Source: Tridacna crocea | Taxonomy: Eukaryota; Mollusca; Bivalvia; Cardiida; Cardiidae | Assembly: GCA_943736015.1 (NCBI GenBank) | Contig: OX031058.1 | Location: forward strand, 3,301,001 to 3,365,000 | Direction of reading: 5' to 3' | Length of the DNA: 64,000 bases | Part shown: positions 29,300 through 41,900 of the stretch, one piece after another | Layout: each line of letters begins with the position of its first letter | Position numbering within the stretch: the stretch's first letter is position 1 | Position numbers and translations under genes: made by a program | Notes under the pieces: generated by a model | The model's input: only the letters and a program-made list of their open reading frames with translations | What the model was told of the DNA's origin: nothing | Database searches by the model: none

Positions 29300-29527
29300 G
29301 ATCCCTTCCCAAACGACAAATTTTTAGACTGTACCAAATTCAAAGGATCTGCACACAACAAATCAAATATTGGTAATATGATGATTTCCAACTTTGATAG
29401 GGTAGAAAATATTGTGGGAAAAGGAGAAAATGCTGGTTACCAGCATTTTCTCCTTTTCCCACAATTTTTTCTATAGGTTTCTTTCTCAGGGGCGTTAAAA
29501 GTCGGGATTGTGGGGTAAAGAATTAAA
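29299..29527 (+). mobile_element. TTAA hairpin MITE, type A (pair of 1795)
   Basis: It has the same eroded left end as in copy 1 and an intact hairpin. Confidence 0.75.
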
Positions 29528-29680
29528 GCATCTATGACAAGTTAGGAAAGATTTAATCAGGTCAGCGTGCACAGTTTGTGCAAGATGATCTGGACTGTAA
29601 CTTTTTGTTATTGATCAGTTTTCTGCATGTCAAAGTACCAAGTTACATCATGATTCATTCTGTTGTTAAACAAAATGGCT

Positions 29681-29909
29681 TTAACTCTTTACCACACAAT
29701 CCCTACTTTTAACACCCCTGTAAAAGAAGCCCTTTGAAAACATTGTGGGAAAAGGAGAAAATGCTGGTAACCAGCATTTTCTCCTTTTCCCACAATGTTT
29801 TCTTCCCTTCCTAAAACAAATTTCAATTCTTTCATAACATTCATTTTGTCGTCTGCAAATGCTTTCAATTTGGACCAGGCTAAAATTTTGTCGTTTGGTA
29901 AAGAGTTAA
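29681..29909 (-). mobile_element. TTAA hairpin MITE, type A (pair of 2184)
   Basis: It is full length with TTAA at both ends. Confidence 0.88.
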
Positions 29910-29989
29910 TGGATACGTATCTATATGATAAGTTTCTTAGTATTACTCATCACGGAGTTAAATGTACATTAAAATCCTTTTTTGCCAGA

Positions 29990-30276
29990 TTGTGGCTTAT
30001 ATGTGGCTCGCAGCATGTGAAAAGGGGCATTTGAAAATTCATGTATTTATAATATCGTCTCAGATCAGCATGCGCAGTCTGTGCAGGTTAATCCAAAATG
30101 ATGTTTTCTTTTTTTATGCAATTTTCTATTTTGTGCAAATCTGCTTTAGAAAAAAATCTAATACAGTTGTAAAGTGCCATCTCAGATTAACCTGCGTGGA
30201 CTGCACTAATCAGAGACAACACTTCATGCAAATGTCCGCACGCCCCTTTTTGCATGTTGCAAGTCATATACGTGAC
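29990..30276. mobile_element. GATCAG hairpin MITE, diverged (pair of 2495)
   Basis: It has the same order of motifs as copy 1. Confidence 0.58.
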
Positions 30277-30346
30277 AACTTGTAATCACTGTGTATTACA
30301 TGCAGACATATCATCAAGTAGATAAGTGCAGAACATTTACCTTTTC

Positions 30347-30577
30347 TTAACCCATTACCGCACAATCCCTACTTTTGATGCCCCTGAGAAAGAAGCCTTT
30401 TGAAAACACTGCGGGAAAAGGAGAAAATGCTGGTAACCAGCATTTTCTCCTTTTCCCAAAGTGTTTTCTACCCTTCACAGACCAAAATTTAATTTTTCAA
30501 TCACCTTTATTCTGTTGCCTGCAAATGCTTTCAATTTGGACCGGTCTAAAATTTTCTCATGTGGTAAACAGTTTTAA
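30347..30577 (-). mobile_element. TTAA hairpin MITE, type A (pair of 2851)
   Basis: It is full length and shares its right TTAA with the next element. Confidence 0.87.
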
Positions 30578-30781
30578 CTCCTTACCAAGCAAGCCCTGGT
30601 TTTCACGGCCATGGGAAGAAAAGCTTTGGAAAACCTTGTGGGAAAAGGAGAAAAAGTTTTTCCACAATGTTTTCTAAACTTTCAAATACAAACTTCATAA
30701 ATTGAAACATTTTTAATTTTTCTTCAACAAATGCTTTCAATATGGACCAGTCTAACATGTTGTTGTTTGGTAAAGAGTTAA
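30574..30781 (-). mobile_element. TTAA MITE with shortened hairpin (pair of 3076)
   Basis: It has the same loss of the hairpin centre as copy 1, so the loss predates the duplication. Confidence 0.8.
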
Positions 30782-30971
30782 TATCGTATCCAATGACTTT
30801 TTCCTGGACCAGAATCTCTCCATTTGTTTAATTTCAAAGCTTTTGCAGGTAACAAACTACATTCTGCTTATCACTCTCTCACACTACTGATCATTCCTAT
30901 TCACCTCTATAGTTGGCCCAGGAAGTAGTCCATCATGACGTGATATTTTTGTCACATGACCACAACTCAAA

Positions 30972-31097
30972 ATGGCGACAGAAACGCCGGTGAAAGAAAG
31001 ACCTATCAATTGTTTTGTGTGCTGTTCAAACAGCATACCGCCAATCAGATTTAGTGGTAGGAAATGTGAAAAAGTGGGATTTTCTGAAAAGCTTTAA
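30972..31097 (+). CDS. Short conserved frame with promoter-like upstream region, copy 2
   Basis: This is the counterpart of 3475-3600 with Q4E, L27F and E36V and no frameshift. The stop again lies in the MITE's TTAA; here the MITE itself has lost most of its interior. Confidence 0.33.
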   Translation: MATETPVKERPINCFVCCSNSIPPIRFSGRKCEKVGFSEKL

Positions 31098-31196
31098 CCC
31101 ATTACCAAATAAAAGTGACTGAAAATTTGCCACATTGTTTTCTAAAGGCTTCTTTCTCGGGGGCGTCAAAAGTAGGGATTGCATGGTAAAGGGTTA
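31094..31196 (+). mobile_element. TTAA MITE with two internal deletions (pair of 3597)
   Basis: About 50 bases of the long arm and about 75 bases covering the left hairpin arm and loop are gone compared with copy 1. Confidence 0.85.
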
Positions 31197-31693
31197 AAGT
31201 CTTTTAAAGGGAAATAACTTGTTTTTTTAATCTCACAAACTTAGATCCATTGTTGTGTCGAAACTGTTATATCGTTCAAGGGCGCAGCCATTTTTTCTTA
31301 CAACTGGCATAAGATTCTGTTTCAGTAAAGAAGCTTGAAAAAAATAGTTCCATTGTATACAGGTAAATTCATTAGTTTGAATGAAACTATAATGTATCCA
31401 GAATCATATTTCCTTTGTCTCCTTTATAATGTTACACATGAAACACTTAGAAAGTAATAAAAACATGTTTTCCTCGGTTAGACAAGATTCTTGTCATTTA
31501 GCTTGTTGCAGAGATGCTTGGTGAGAGTAACAAACGACAACTCTGCTCAGAGATTGGCTGTTTATACAATGTTGCTTGAGAATGAAATTTCTAATGGCTG
31601 ATTTACACTGAGAACAAGCATAATTAACATGTAATAGATAATATCTTAAACCTGTTACAGTATACCTGTATAGAAAGGAACAATAATTGCACA
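31197..31693. other. No recognised gene (pair of 3826)
   Basis: It is conserved with copy 1; nothing was recognised. Confidence 0.5.
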
Positions 31694-31919
31694 TTAACTC
31701 ATTACCAAACGACAATATTTTAGACTTGTCCAAATCGAAAGCATTTGCAGACGACAAAATAAAAGTGACTGAAAATTTGAAATTTGTTTTATGGAGGATA
31801 GGAAACATTGTGGAAAATGGAGAAAATGCTGGGTACCAGCATTTTCTCCTTTTCCCACAATGTTTTCCATAGGCTTCTTTCTCAGGATCTTCAAAAGTAG
31901 GGGTTGTGCGGTAATGTGC
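31694..31919 (+). mobile_element. TTAA hairpin MITE, type A (pair of 4321)
   Basis: The left TTAA is intact and the right end eroded, as in copy 1. Confidence 0.82.
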
Positions 31920-32122
31920 CTGAATTGCTATCCCTACAACTAACAAGAGTATCGAATGATAGGCGTGTCAACAATTGGCTGCACTTTCTTTTTTAAGCCC
32001 TTTTTCTGGTGAATATGTTAACCCTGACATAGAAGCCTTCTGACCTGAATCTACAATGATTGCAAAAGCGACTATAGCTGTAAAAGAGGCTTTAAGGGCC
32101 AAGGTCCCTGCTGGAGCAAGCC

Positions 32123-32358
32123 TTAACCTTTTCCCAAACAATTCTAGGTTTTCGTGACCCTGTAAAAGAAACCTTTTGAAAACATCATGGAAAAAGGAGA
32201 AAATCCTTGTAACCAGCATTTTCTCCTTTTCCAACAATGTTTTCTTCCCTCCCAGAATGAATTTAAATTTTCCTAGTCATGTTAATTTTTGTCATCTGCA
32301 AATAAGCCTACTTTCAATTTGGACCTGTCTAAAATTTTGTTGCTTGGGAAAGAGTTAA
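32123..32358 (-). mobile_element. TTAA hairpin MITE, type A (pair of 4751, without nested element)
   Basis: The uninterrupted long arm shows the original target of the 4960 insertion. Confidence 0.87.
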
Positions 32359-32705
32359 GATCTACAAAGGGAAAATAAAGCAGCTGTCTGTATACAAGCA
32401 AGTGTGCTTTTTTCCTTTCAAAATGCTTACTACATAATATCAGGAAGTATTTATATGTATTTGTTCATGAAAATCAATGTTCTTCCTTGACACTTAATTT
32501 AAAAGGTTTAAAAATTGGCCAAAAATATTGCAGTATTTCCTTCTTTGTTATGCTCTGACATACAGAAACCTATTATCAATATACAAAGAATAAAAATTGG
32601 TAGCATTTTTTTTTTTCACAAGCTTAAGTAAGTGTCTTTTTCGGATTAGCTACATGTGCTTCATTTTGAACTACGGTAGATACTTTGTGTACTGATAAAA
32701 TAGCA

Positions 32706-32934
32706 TTAACCCTTTACTCCATAGATACTCATTTCTACGCACTGCTTGTAGAAGCCTTTGGAAAACATTGTGGCAAAAGGTGAAATTGCTTGTGACGAGC
32801 AATTTCACCTTTTGTCACAATGTTTCCCATGCTATCAAAAGGTGCCATATACACATAGGAAACGGCTTCATCCTCGCTGTTATTTAGGGTCAATTAGAGA
32901 TACCATAGAAATGCCTTATGGAGTAAAGGGTTAA
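32706..32934 (+). mobile_element. TTAA hairpin MITE, type B (pair of 5790)
   Basis: It is full length; one arm base changed (GCTTGTGACGAGC). Confidence 0.87.
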
Positions 32935-33112
32935 CAAAGATTTCTGATTGGTCAAAAATGTATACTGTTAGTGTTTACTCTAAGGACACCAGCCTATCTG
33001 TGCACAAATTTGCTCTTTCTATCTTTTCAAAAGACATTTCTTGTTTTTGATCCCCTTTGATCAGATTGCATAACAAGACTGAGAACTATTTACACAACAT
33101 TGAGGAATATCT

Positions 33113-33331
33113 TTAACCCTTTACCACTCAATATCGAGTTTTAACAACCCTGAAGAAGACAGCGTTTGAAAACATGGTGAGAAAGGGACAAAATGCTGGC
33201 AAGTAAATTTCTCCTTTTCCCACAATTTTTCTTGTCCTATCCAGAACAAATCCCACTATTTTAGCCACATTTGTCTGCCACTGGTTTCAAGTTGGACAAG
33301 CCAACGTTTTTATTTTGTGGTTAAGAGTTAA
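33113..33331 (-). mobile_element. TTAA MITE, type A, diverged (pair of 6197)
   Basis: TTAA ends are kept; the hairpin is damaged as in copy 1. Confidence 0.74.
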
Positions 33332-33422
33332 ATGGTTTAAAATCAGCCATACATAATGATCTATTTCCTTCTATATACATTATGCTCTTAAACTTTTAAA
33401 ATCAATTTACAATGAAAGAAAA

Positions 33423-33925
33423 CAACAGGGCCATGATGGCTCTGAAGTGGAGTCCCTCACCTGAGGCTTTTGATTAAACATGACCCATTTCCAATCTCTT
33501 CAGAGATATTCAGACAAACATTTTGACAAACATTCATAAATATTGCACTCACAAATATGGCCTCTAGAGTGCAGACAAGCCTTTTCTAGAATTTGTCTCA
33601 GTGGCCTACTAGATATGTAGAAATTATCCAAACATACATTCTGACATAAGGAATATTTGAGAGAAAACGTGTCCTGTAGGGTGTACAACAGGTTTTTCCA
33701 AGATTTGACCTACTGCCCTAGTTTTATAACCAACATGACCCATATTCATACTAGTCTAAAATATTATCAAGACAAACATTCTCAGCCATTTTCAGAATTA
33801 ATAGACTGAAAATGTGGCCTCTAGAGTGTACACAAAATTAAAAACTGACAACGCACGGTAGACATAGCACAATCACAATAGCTCACCATGAGCACTTTGA
33901 GCACTTTGTGCTCAGGTGAGCTAAA
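33423..33925. mobile_element. CACCTGAG repeat (pair of 6505)
   Basis: It ends GAGCACTTTGTGCTC then AGGTGAGCTA; the hairpin is perfect here but not in copy 1. Confidence 0.6.
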
Positions 33926-34038
33926 AAAGGAAAAAAATAGTAAGCAGATTTTTTACAAGTGCCTTCTCCTTTTTAAATTCCCCACCAGACTGAGTAACAT
34001 GTACAAGTTGTACTATTTACAAAACATTGAGGCAGACT

Positions 34039-34245
34039 TCTAACCCTTTAGTACACAATCAAAGTTTGAACAACTCTCAAAAGGAAAGCTTTTGGAAACA
34101 ATGTGGGAAAGGGAAAAAATACTAGCAAACAGTGTTTTCTCCTTTTCCCACAATGTTTTCTATCATATCCAGTAAGAATTGCAGCATCTGAACCATACTA
34201 AAATTGATGGATATTTGAAAATGCTTTCTATTTGGACATGTCTAG
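34039..34245 (-). mobile_element. TTAA MITE, degenerate (pair of 7125)
   Basis: CTAACCCTTTAGTACACAAT starts it; the hairpin is imperfect. Confidence 0.62.
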
Positions 34246-34249
34246 GTGT

Positions 34250-34520
34250 TAGATGGCCCTGAAGTTGCTCACCTAAGCCTTTTGAGCAAACATGATCCAT
34301 TTTAGAACTAAGCCTTTTGAGCAAACATGACCCATTTTCAAACTAATTCAAGATATCATCAAGAAAAACACTCTAACCAATTTTCAAGAGTATTGGACAA
34401 AAAATGTGGACTCTAGAGCATACGCATGGTGAAAGTTGATGATGCACAACAAACAATGCACAATGCACTACAGACGACACATGACAGACGCCCAACACTT
34501 GGTGCTTAGGTGAGCTAAAA
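34250..34520. mobile_element. CACCTGAG repeat, short copy (pair of 7330)
   Basis: It has the same internal tandem duplication as copy 1 and ends TTAGGTGAGCTAAAA. Confidence 0.55.
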
Positions 34521-34648
34521 ATATGGAATTTAATATCAGCTATAAAACGGCAGAATCAATCCTTTTATACTATTTATGCAAACAAAAACTATTGGCAAGG
34601 CTCCTTATAAATCATCCTTTGTATATCATAATGCAAACAATACATATT

Positions 34649-34880
34649 TTAACTCTTACCAAACAACAATATTTTAGACTTGTCTAAATTAAGTAAATTT
34701 AAAGCACTTGCAGACAACAGATTAATCGTAACTAAAAAGATGAAATTTGTCTTTTCTATACAGCAGAAAATATTGTAGGAAAAGGAGAAAATGCTGGTAA
34801 CCAGCATTTTCTCCTTTTCCCACAATATTTTCAATAGTCATGGAGTTGTTAAAAGTTAGGATTGTGTGCTACAGAGTTAA
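34649..34880 (+). mobile_element. TTAA hairpin MITE, type A (pair of 7750)
   Basis: It is full length with TTAA at both ends. Confidence 0.86.
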
Positions 34881-34950
34881 TGGCTCACTTTTAATCATGT
34901 ATTTGTACTCTTGATCAATCTAGGACTATCTAAGTCTCCTTATTTGTTTC

Positions 34951-35179
34951 TTGACTCTTTACTACACAATCCCGACTTTTAATAACCCTTAGAAAGATAG
35001 CTTTTGAAAACCGTGTGGGAAAAGGAGAAAATGCTGGTAACCAGCATTTTCTCCTTTTCCCACAATGTTTTCTTCCTATCCAAAATTGAATTTAAACTTT
35101 TGATTCACATTTGTTTTGTTGTCTGCAAATGCTTTCAATCTGGACTGGTCCAAAATGTTGCTGTTTGGTAAAGAGTTAA
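34951..35179 (-). mobile_element. TTAA hairpin MITE, type A (pair of 8053)
   Basis: The left end has mutated to TTGA; the hairpin is intact. Confidence 0.85.
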
Positions 35180-35745
35180 CCTAATCCTACATGTAAGTTT
35201 TGACAACTTTGAAAAAGAAGACTCTTTGAGCAGCATTTTCTCCTTTTTCCACAATGTTTTTATATTCAAGGAAAAATAATTTTCTCGAAATATGTAAGTT
35301 TTATTGTCTTTCAATGCTCTAACACTGAAGAGTCTACAAGTTTGTTATGTGGAAATGTTTTAACCCATGGAGTGCAGTAAACACCAAACAAAAATTTTCA
35401 GTCAAAAAATGGCAAATGTTATAGTTTCTTAAAAAATTGTGGATTATAATAATGTTTCTGCTATACAGACAATTCAAATCAAATACAAGACAGCATCTTT
35501 TGTTCAGCCTGATCTTTATCTACACTGGAGAAGAAGCAACTTCTTTTCATAAAAAGAGCTTTAAGGTTTAAGAACTAACAAAAAAAACTTTCTTTGATTT
35601 CATCTAAATAAGACTTACTACAAGAAACAAATTTACATTAGACTTTTCACCTTTCCTGTGTTGGTCTCAAACTCGTTTTATCTTGGAGTAGTAAAAAAAG
35701 CAGATTCTGATAGTTTGTTCTAAAGCATTTTACGAGTTTTGGAAG
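35180..35745. other. 3' flank of Shisa-like copy 2
   Basis: It holds a MITE remnant to about 35363 and then AT-rich sequence like copy 1, without the B-type MITE. Confidence 0.45.
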
Positions 35746-35951
35746 TTAATGAGAATTGACAACATCACTGTACTTTGGTGGATCAAATCCTTGGTTGGTA
35801 TTTCCTGGTTGCATCCCTGGTTGTAGTGGTTGTGGTTGTGGTTGTGGCTGTTGATAGCCCATTGGTTGGTAGCCTCCAGGTGGATAAGCAGGTGGCTGCT
35901 GTATGTATGGTTGCTGGATATATGGGGTCTGCACCGTCGCCATCGGAACAG
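35746..35951 (-). CDS. Exon 4 of Shisa-like copy 2
   Basis: It is six bases shorter than copy 1 within the PQ repeat and ends FDPPKYSDVVNSH before TAA. Confidence 0.87.
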
Positions 35952-38900
35952 CTGTACAGAAAAAAATATATAAATTAAAGTTCACAGTTATAATTAAGAA
36001 AGTTATGGTATTTAATCCTTTACCCCAAAATCACAAGTTTTAACCACCCCAAGGAAGATGCCTTTTGAAAACATTGTGGGAAAAGGAGAAAATGCTAGTA
36101 ACCAGCATTTTCTCCTTTTCCCACAATGTTTTCTATTGTACATGTATCATGGACAAATTTCATCATCTGAGCCAAGTTCAGCAGTCACAAGGTAATACTT
36201 TCAAATGCTTTCAATTTGGACAAGTCACAAATTTTGTTGTTTTGTTATGAGGTTAAGTCACTTACCAGTTCCAGTCGTTGTGACCACCTGGCCAGCTCGT
36301 CCACGGCTTTTCCTCATGCAACAACAGCAGGCAACGATGACGGATACAACAAGGCCGACAAATATCAGGCTACCAATCACAATGCCAACGATCATGCCAG
36401 CTTGCCTATATAATACAAAGAGAAGGCCATTTAACTCATTACCAAACGACAATATTTTAGACTGGTCCAAATTGAGAGCATTTGCAGACGACAAAATAAA
36501 AGTGACTAAAAATTTGAAATTTGTTTTGTGAAAGGTAGAAAACATTGTGGGAAAAGGAGAAAATGCTGGTTACCAGCATTTTCTCCTTTTCCCACAATGT
36601 TTTCTAAAGGCATCTTTCTCAGGGGCATCATAAGGAGGGATAATGTGGTAATGGGTTAACCAGTTATTTACCACACAATACTGAGTTTTAACAACACTGA
36701 GAAAACATAGACTTGAAAACATAGTTGGAAAGGAGAGAATGCTGGTTACCATGACAAAACTTCGCGACCGGGTCGTGAACTATGCACAAACTGTTCACGA
36801 ACTCATCATGAACTCATCGAGACGACGCAGGAGGATGCATGCCAGTGTGTGCCATGCCACAACTGTCACGAACTGCCATGAATAGTTCACGAACAGCTCA
36901 CGTGGAGTGCACGAGTAGTTTACGACATGTTCACGAGCAGTTCACGACTATTACGCGACAGTGGCGCTTGCGTCGGTGCAGGGGTGTATATATAGGGCTT
37001 CCTGGACACTGCTTGCCATTCCAGAGATCGCCAGCGAAGAGACACCTTATATCACAGAGACAAGATGCCTAAAACAAAGCAGACATGACCCTCCCAGTTT
37101 GTGCCCCAAAATGGCACGACTTGCCACAACAAAACCGTGGTCAAAAGTCGTGCGAGTGTCAGCCTTGCTTTACATAATCCGTATGCATTTACCAGTACAC
37201 TACATTTCCCACATATTTCATGTAATATTGTATTGTGTTCTTACTTGGAGGGGGGTACATCACAGGAATTACAGTAGTATTGACTTTTGACAAAAGTTCC
37301 GATAAAAAAGGGGTTAGCTGCATGAAGCAAATAGAATATTTTTGCTTTTTACATGAAAGCTTGAGATTTGTTTCATTTCATAACATAATCAGAAATATTT
37401 TCCCCATGGCTTGACAAATAAATTTTGATCCTTTATCTATGAGAAAACAAAATTAATATCCTCTATGTCTTTTGATAGCCAAATCTGTTGTTCTTTGATT
37501 CAGCTGTCTTTAGATATAGATAGGCCTTACCCGATAAACCTCTTTTTCTCAGTAGACATTTAGGTTTGTGTTCGATATAGCAGGTCTAAGGTCACAAACT
37601 GTCACAGACTGTGACCAGATAATTTATAAGCCCCACTTGATTATATTTATATTGTCAGTGGCAGTTTGTAACTCTAAATCTGTATTCCTGAAAACAAACA
37701 TTCATATAAACTGTAACTGAAAGGTTTATCGAGTTAGACAGCATTTTGAACCTTCTATTGATAACAATGAATCTATAACTAAACTTTCTGCCAATTACCA
37801 ATTACCGATACCTAGACAGGCTGTATTTTTTTTTTACTTTGATGACAGATTGTTTAACCCTTTACCACACAATCCCCACTTTTAATGACCCTGAGAAAGA
37901 AGCCTTTTGAAAACATTGTGGTAAAAGGAGAAAATGCTGGTAACCAGCATTTTCTCCTTTTCCCACAATGTTTTCTACCCTTTCAAAGTCAAAATTCAAT
38001 TTGGATTCACATTTATTTTGTTGTCTGCAAATGCTTTCAATTTGGACAATTCCAACATTTTGTCGTTTGGTAAAGAGTTAATGGTAACCTCTCACATTTT
38101 TTGAGGCAGATTAAGTCAGAGTCGTTTTTAACATTATGTCACATGATAGATATAGAGGTACAGCTTTTTGGAGAAGCACAATATTAGACGAACCCACATT
38201 GTTCAAGTATTACAGCGTAAGACTTATAAACACCAAGTTTCAGGTTGGTTGAGGGTGTGGGTTTGATTTCTGCAGCTGGCAAGCTAAGCTCTAGTTCCCC
38301 CCTTAACCCTTTACCCCATAAGGCATTCCTATAGTATCTGTAATTGACCCTGAATAACAGCAAGGATGAAGCCGTTTCTTATGTGTATATGACACCTTTT
38401 GATAGTATAGAAAACTTTGTGGCAAAAGGTGAAATTGCTCGTCACGAGCAATTTCACCTTTTGCCACAATGTTTTCCAAAGGCTCCTACAAGCAGTGCGT
38501 CGAAATGAGTACCTATGGAGTAAAGGGTTAAAATTTCCCTGTAAAAAGATTTATAGCCTTCAGAAGGCGTTGCTCATATGGGCAACCAGTGGCAACAATA
38601 AATAATGCACTTTAATTCATACTAATTAATTATGTAAGGCTATGTAATTTTTATGTACAAGTCTAAGGAAAACTCTATTAAGCTGGCCTTTGACAAGCCT
38701 AATAGCATTTTTTCTTGACAAGTTTTATAAGATTTTTATCTCATACACAAACGAATGTCAGATTCTTTTTATCACATTATGTCATAATGTAATTATACAA
38801 ATCGTAGATCAGAAGTTGCAAACCATCTATAGATAGATGCACACACGGTAACATTCATCATAAACCCATTCACTTCTATGATAAACGTACATAATGACAT

Positions 38901-41900
38901 CAAAAATGATGTCACACAAAAGTGATATAGAGGGTATTTGTTTTTTTCGGTGAAAGATCAAAATTTATTTCATCGAGTGGACACCATCGGTAATATTTTC
39001 ACGAGTGGCACAGCCTCGAGGGAAAATATTACCGACGGTGTTCACAAAATGAACTAAATTTTGATCTTTCACCGAAAAAAACAAATATTCTATTTCGTTC
39101 ATGCTTTTAATCCTTTCTGGGAGGAGCTTTATCAAAATCCAGTACAGTTCTTTTCCCTTATGTCCCGTGGCATACCCCTCCCGCATAGCAACGCATAACA
39201 ATATTGCGTCAAGCACGAGAAATCTAAAGGAAACTGACGTTATATTTCCCATCTGGTTGTGAGGCACGTGTAATTTACCTAGGCAACAAGAACATGAAAA
39301 TCGGTATTTTCACTGGTGGTACCAGTGTAAGATCGAGAAATATTTTCACTGCTATTTCTCGATATCCTACCGGAAAGCATGAAATAAATTAAGGTAGTAG
39401 GCCCACAACACAGTGTAGTGCAACATGGAATAAAATTTCTTGACAGTTGATAAATACATATATATACAGATATAATGCTTTTGCACATTTTTAACCGACC
39501 AGAAATTCCTTTGATGTCTATCTTGAAATTATTTGTTGATACTTTTGTTATTTTCCAGAAAAAGGAGGTAATTATTTTCTCCCTTTGTAATGAGAATATT
39601 GTGTTTTTAGATTTATAAATGATAATTCTAAGAAGGAAAAATAAGGAAAAAGTAGCACGGTTAAAGAAGTACAATAATACTCATTTTTAATCATAGCAAA
39701 ATTTGTAAGATAATATTATAGTGGATATAGCTGTTGACTATAACAGGTCCTCTAACTTAACATAATTTAATACCACACAATCCCTACTTTTGACGACCCT
39801 GAGAAAGAAGCCTTTAGAAAACATTGTGGGGAAAGGAGAAAATGCTGGTAACCAGCATTTTCTCCTTTTCCCATAACGTTTACTACCCTGAGGGAAACAA
39901 ATTTCAAATTTTCAGTCACTTTTATTTTGTCGTCTGCAAATGCTTTCGATTTGGACCAGTCTAAAATTTTGTCGTTTGGTAAAGAGTAAAACATGTATGA
40001 GATAAGAAAATTCATAAAGGGTATATTACACTGAAAACAAGGGAGGTTATGTGATAAAGTAGACCTGTACATTTACATGACTTGTGTAATAACACGGTGT
40101 GTGCAGTTAACCATAGAAACAGTTTAACCTTCACGAAACAGCAAAACTAAGATAGTTTCACATTGAGTGAATTTACAGAGGCCAATTACAATGTTTTTCA
40201 TAATTATGATGGCATTGTTCTCAAAGAGGTAGAAAACACTGTGGGAAATGGAGAAAATCCTGGTGATCAGCATTGTCTTCTTTTTCCACAGTTTTTTCAA
40301 AAGCCCTCTTTCTCAAGGTCTTTAAATGTCGGAACTGTGTGGTTAAAAACTTAAGAATACATGTAACAATATTTTTTGAGGATCTCTACATAGGTAAATA
40401 ACAGATTTACCATTTGTACAAATCTTTACCAAACAACGAAACTGTAGACCTGTCCAAATTGAAAGCCTCTGCAGAATACATAGTTAACTTGGTTCTAAAG
40501 ACTGAAATTGTCTTAGGTTAGACCGTTAGAGAACATTGTAGGGAAAGGAGAAAATGCTGGTTACCAGCATTTTCTTTTCTTCCCACAATGTTTTCAAAGC
40601 CTTCTTTCTCTAGATTATTGCCGAGCCTCGGTAGCTCAGTCGGTAGCATACAGGACTTGAGAACAGGGGGTCGTGAGTTCATTCCCCGGCTCGGCCAATT
40701 TCTTTCCGAGGATTGATGATAGTCATGTTCCCTGGCTTGGCCAATTTCTTTCCGAGGATTGATGATAGTCATTGTGACAGGATTCATTCCTCTCTCACAG
40801 CTCACTGTTGTTTCAACAATGGTTATGTGGGAAAGAAGCCAGTGGCTTGGAAAGAATATTGTGCAGAGTACTGGTAATAGAAGCTCCAGGAAAGCATGGA
40901 TAGGAGCACTGGCCGCCACGATGTAACTGAAATGATGTTGAAAATGGCATTTAACACCATACAATCAATCAATCTCTAGGTTATTACAGCATGAGACTGC
41001 GTCGTAATGGGTTTCATGCAGACAAGATGGTCATGGAATGAAGAGAAAAAGACATGCTTACTCTGCATGCCTCCGTCTGTGTGTTTGCTGGTCTTTCACA
41101 CAGCTTAGATCAAACATTTCTCTGATAGTAACTAATTAATTTGTATGGGGTGTTTAATGTGGTTTTCAACATTACTTCAGATATATTGTGGCGGCAAGGG
41201 CACTTATCAATGCTTTCAGTGCTCTCAATAAGGGTCCATTTCAGAAATTTTTATAACTCCATCTTCAAATTTTAGGAATCTTTTTTTAATGGGTCAATGT
41301 TTTCTTAGACTTATTTATTATATTTATTTTGATTGCGTCGTGGAATGAATAACCTTTATTGTGTGGAGAACTGGTAAAAGAAACTTCAGGAAAGCAGCTT
41401 TCCTGGAGTTTCTTTTACCAGTACTCCGCACAATATTCTTTCCAAGCCAGTGGCTGCTTTCCCACATAAACATCATTGAAACATTGATCAGTGGTAAGAG
41501 AGGAATGAATCCTGTTGCAATGACTGTCATCAGTCTTCCGACAGAAATTGGCAGCATGCACGGATCCAGATATCTTTCTCAGGGGGGTCCCATCGAAAGG
41601 GCACTCGTCTTATTATAATGATGATACTTTGATTTCCGGATCCAGTTCTAACCATGAGGAGGTCTCCACATTTAGAACCTTTTTTTTTTTAACTTATGAC
41701 TGTATTTTACATGAATGCTGTGCGATATCAAACCAGTACCATTTCACGAATCCGATAACTACATTTTTGCCAAAATTCCAGGAGAGGGGGGGGTCAGGAC
41801 CCCCGGTTCCCCCCCCCCTCCACCTCTGGCTCTGGATCAACCCATGGGCAGGGCCAGGGACCAAACCAGCAACTCTAGTGATTATTCTAGAGCGGAAAAG

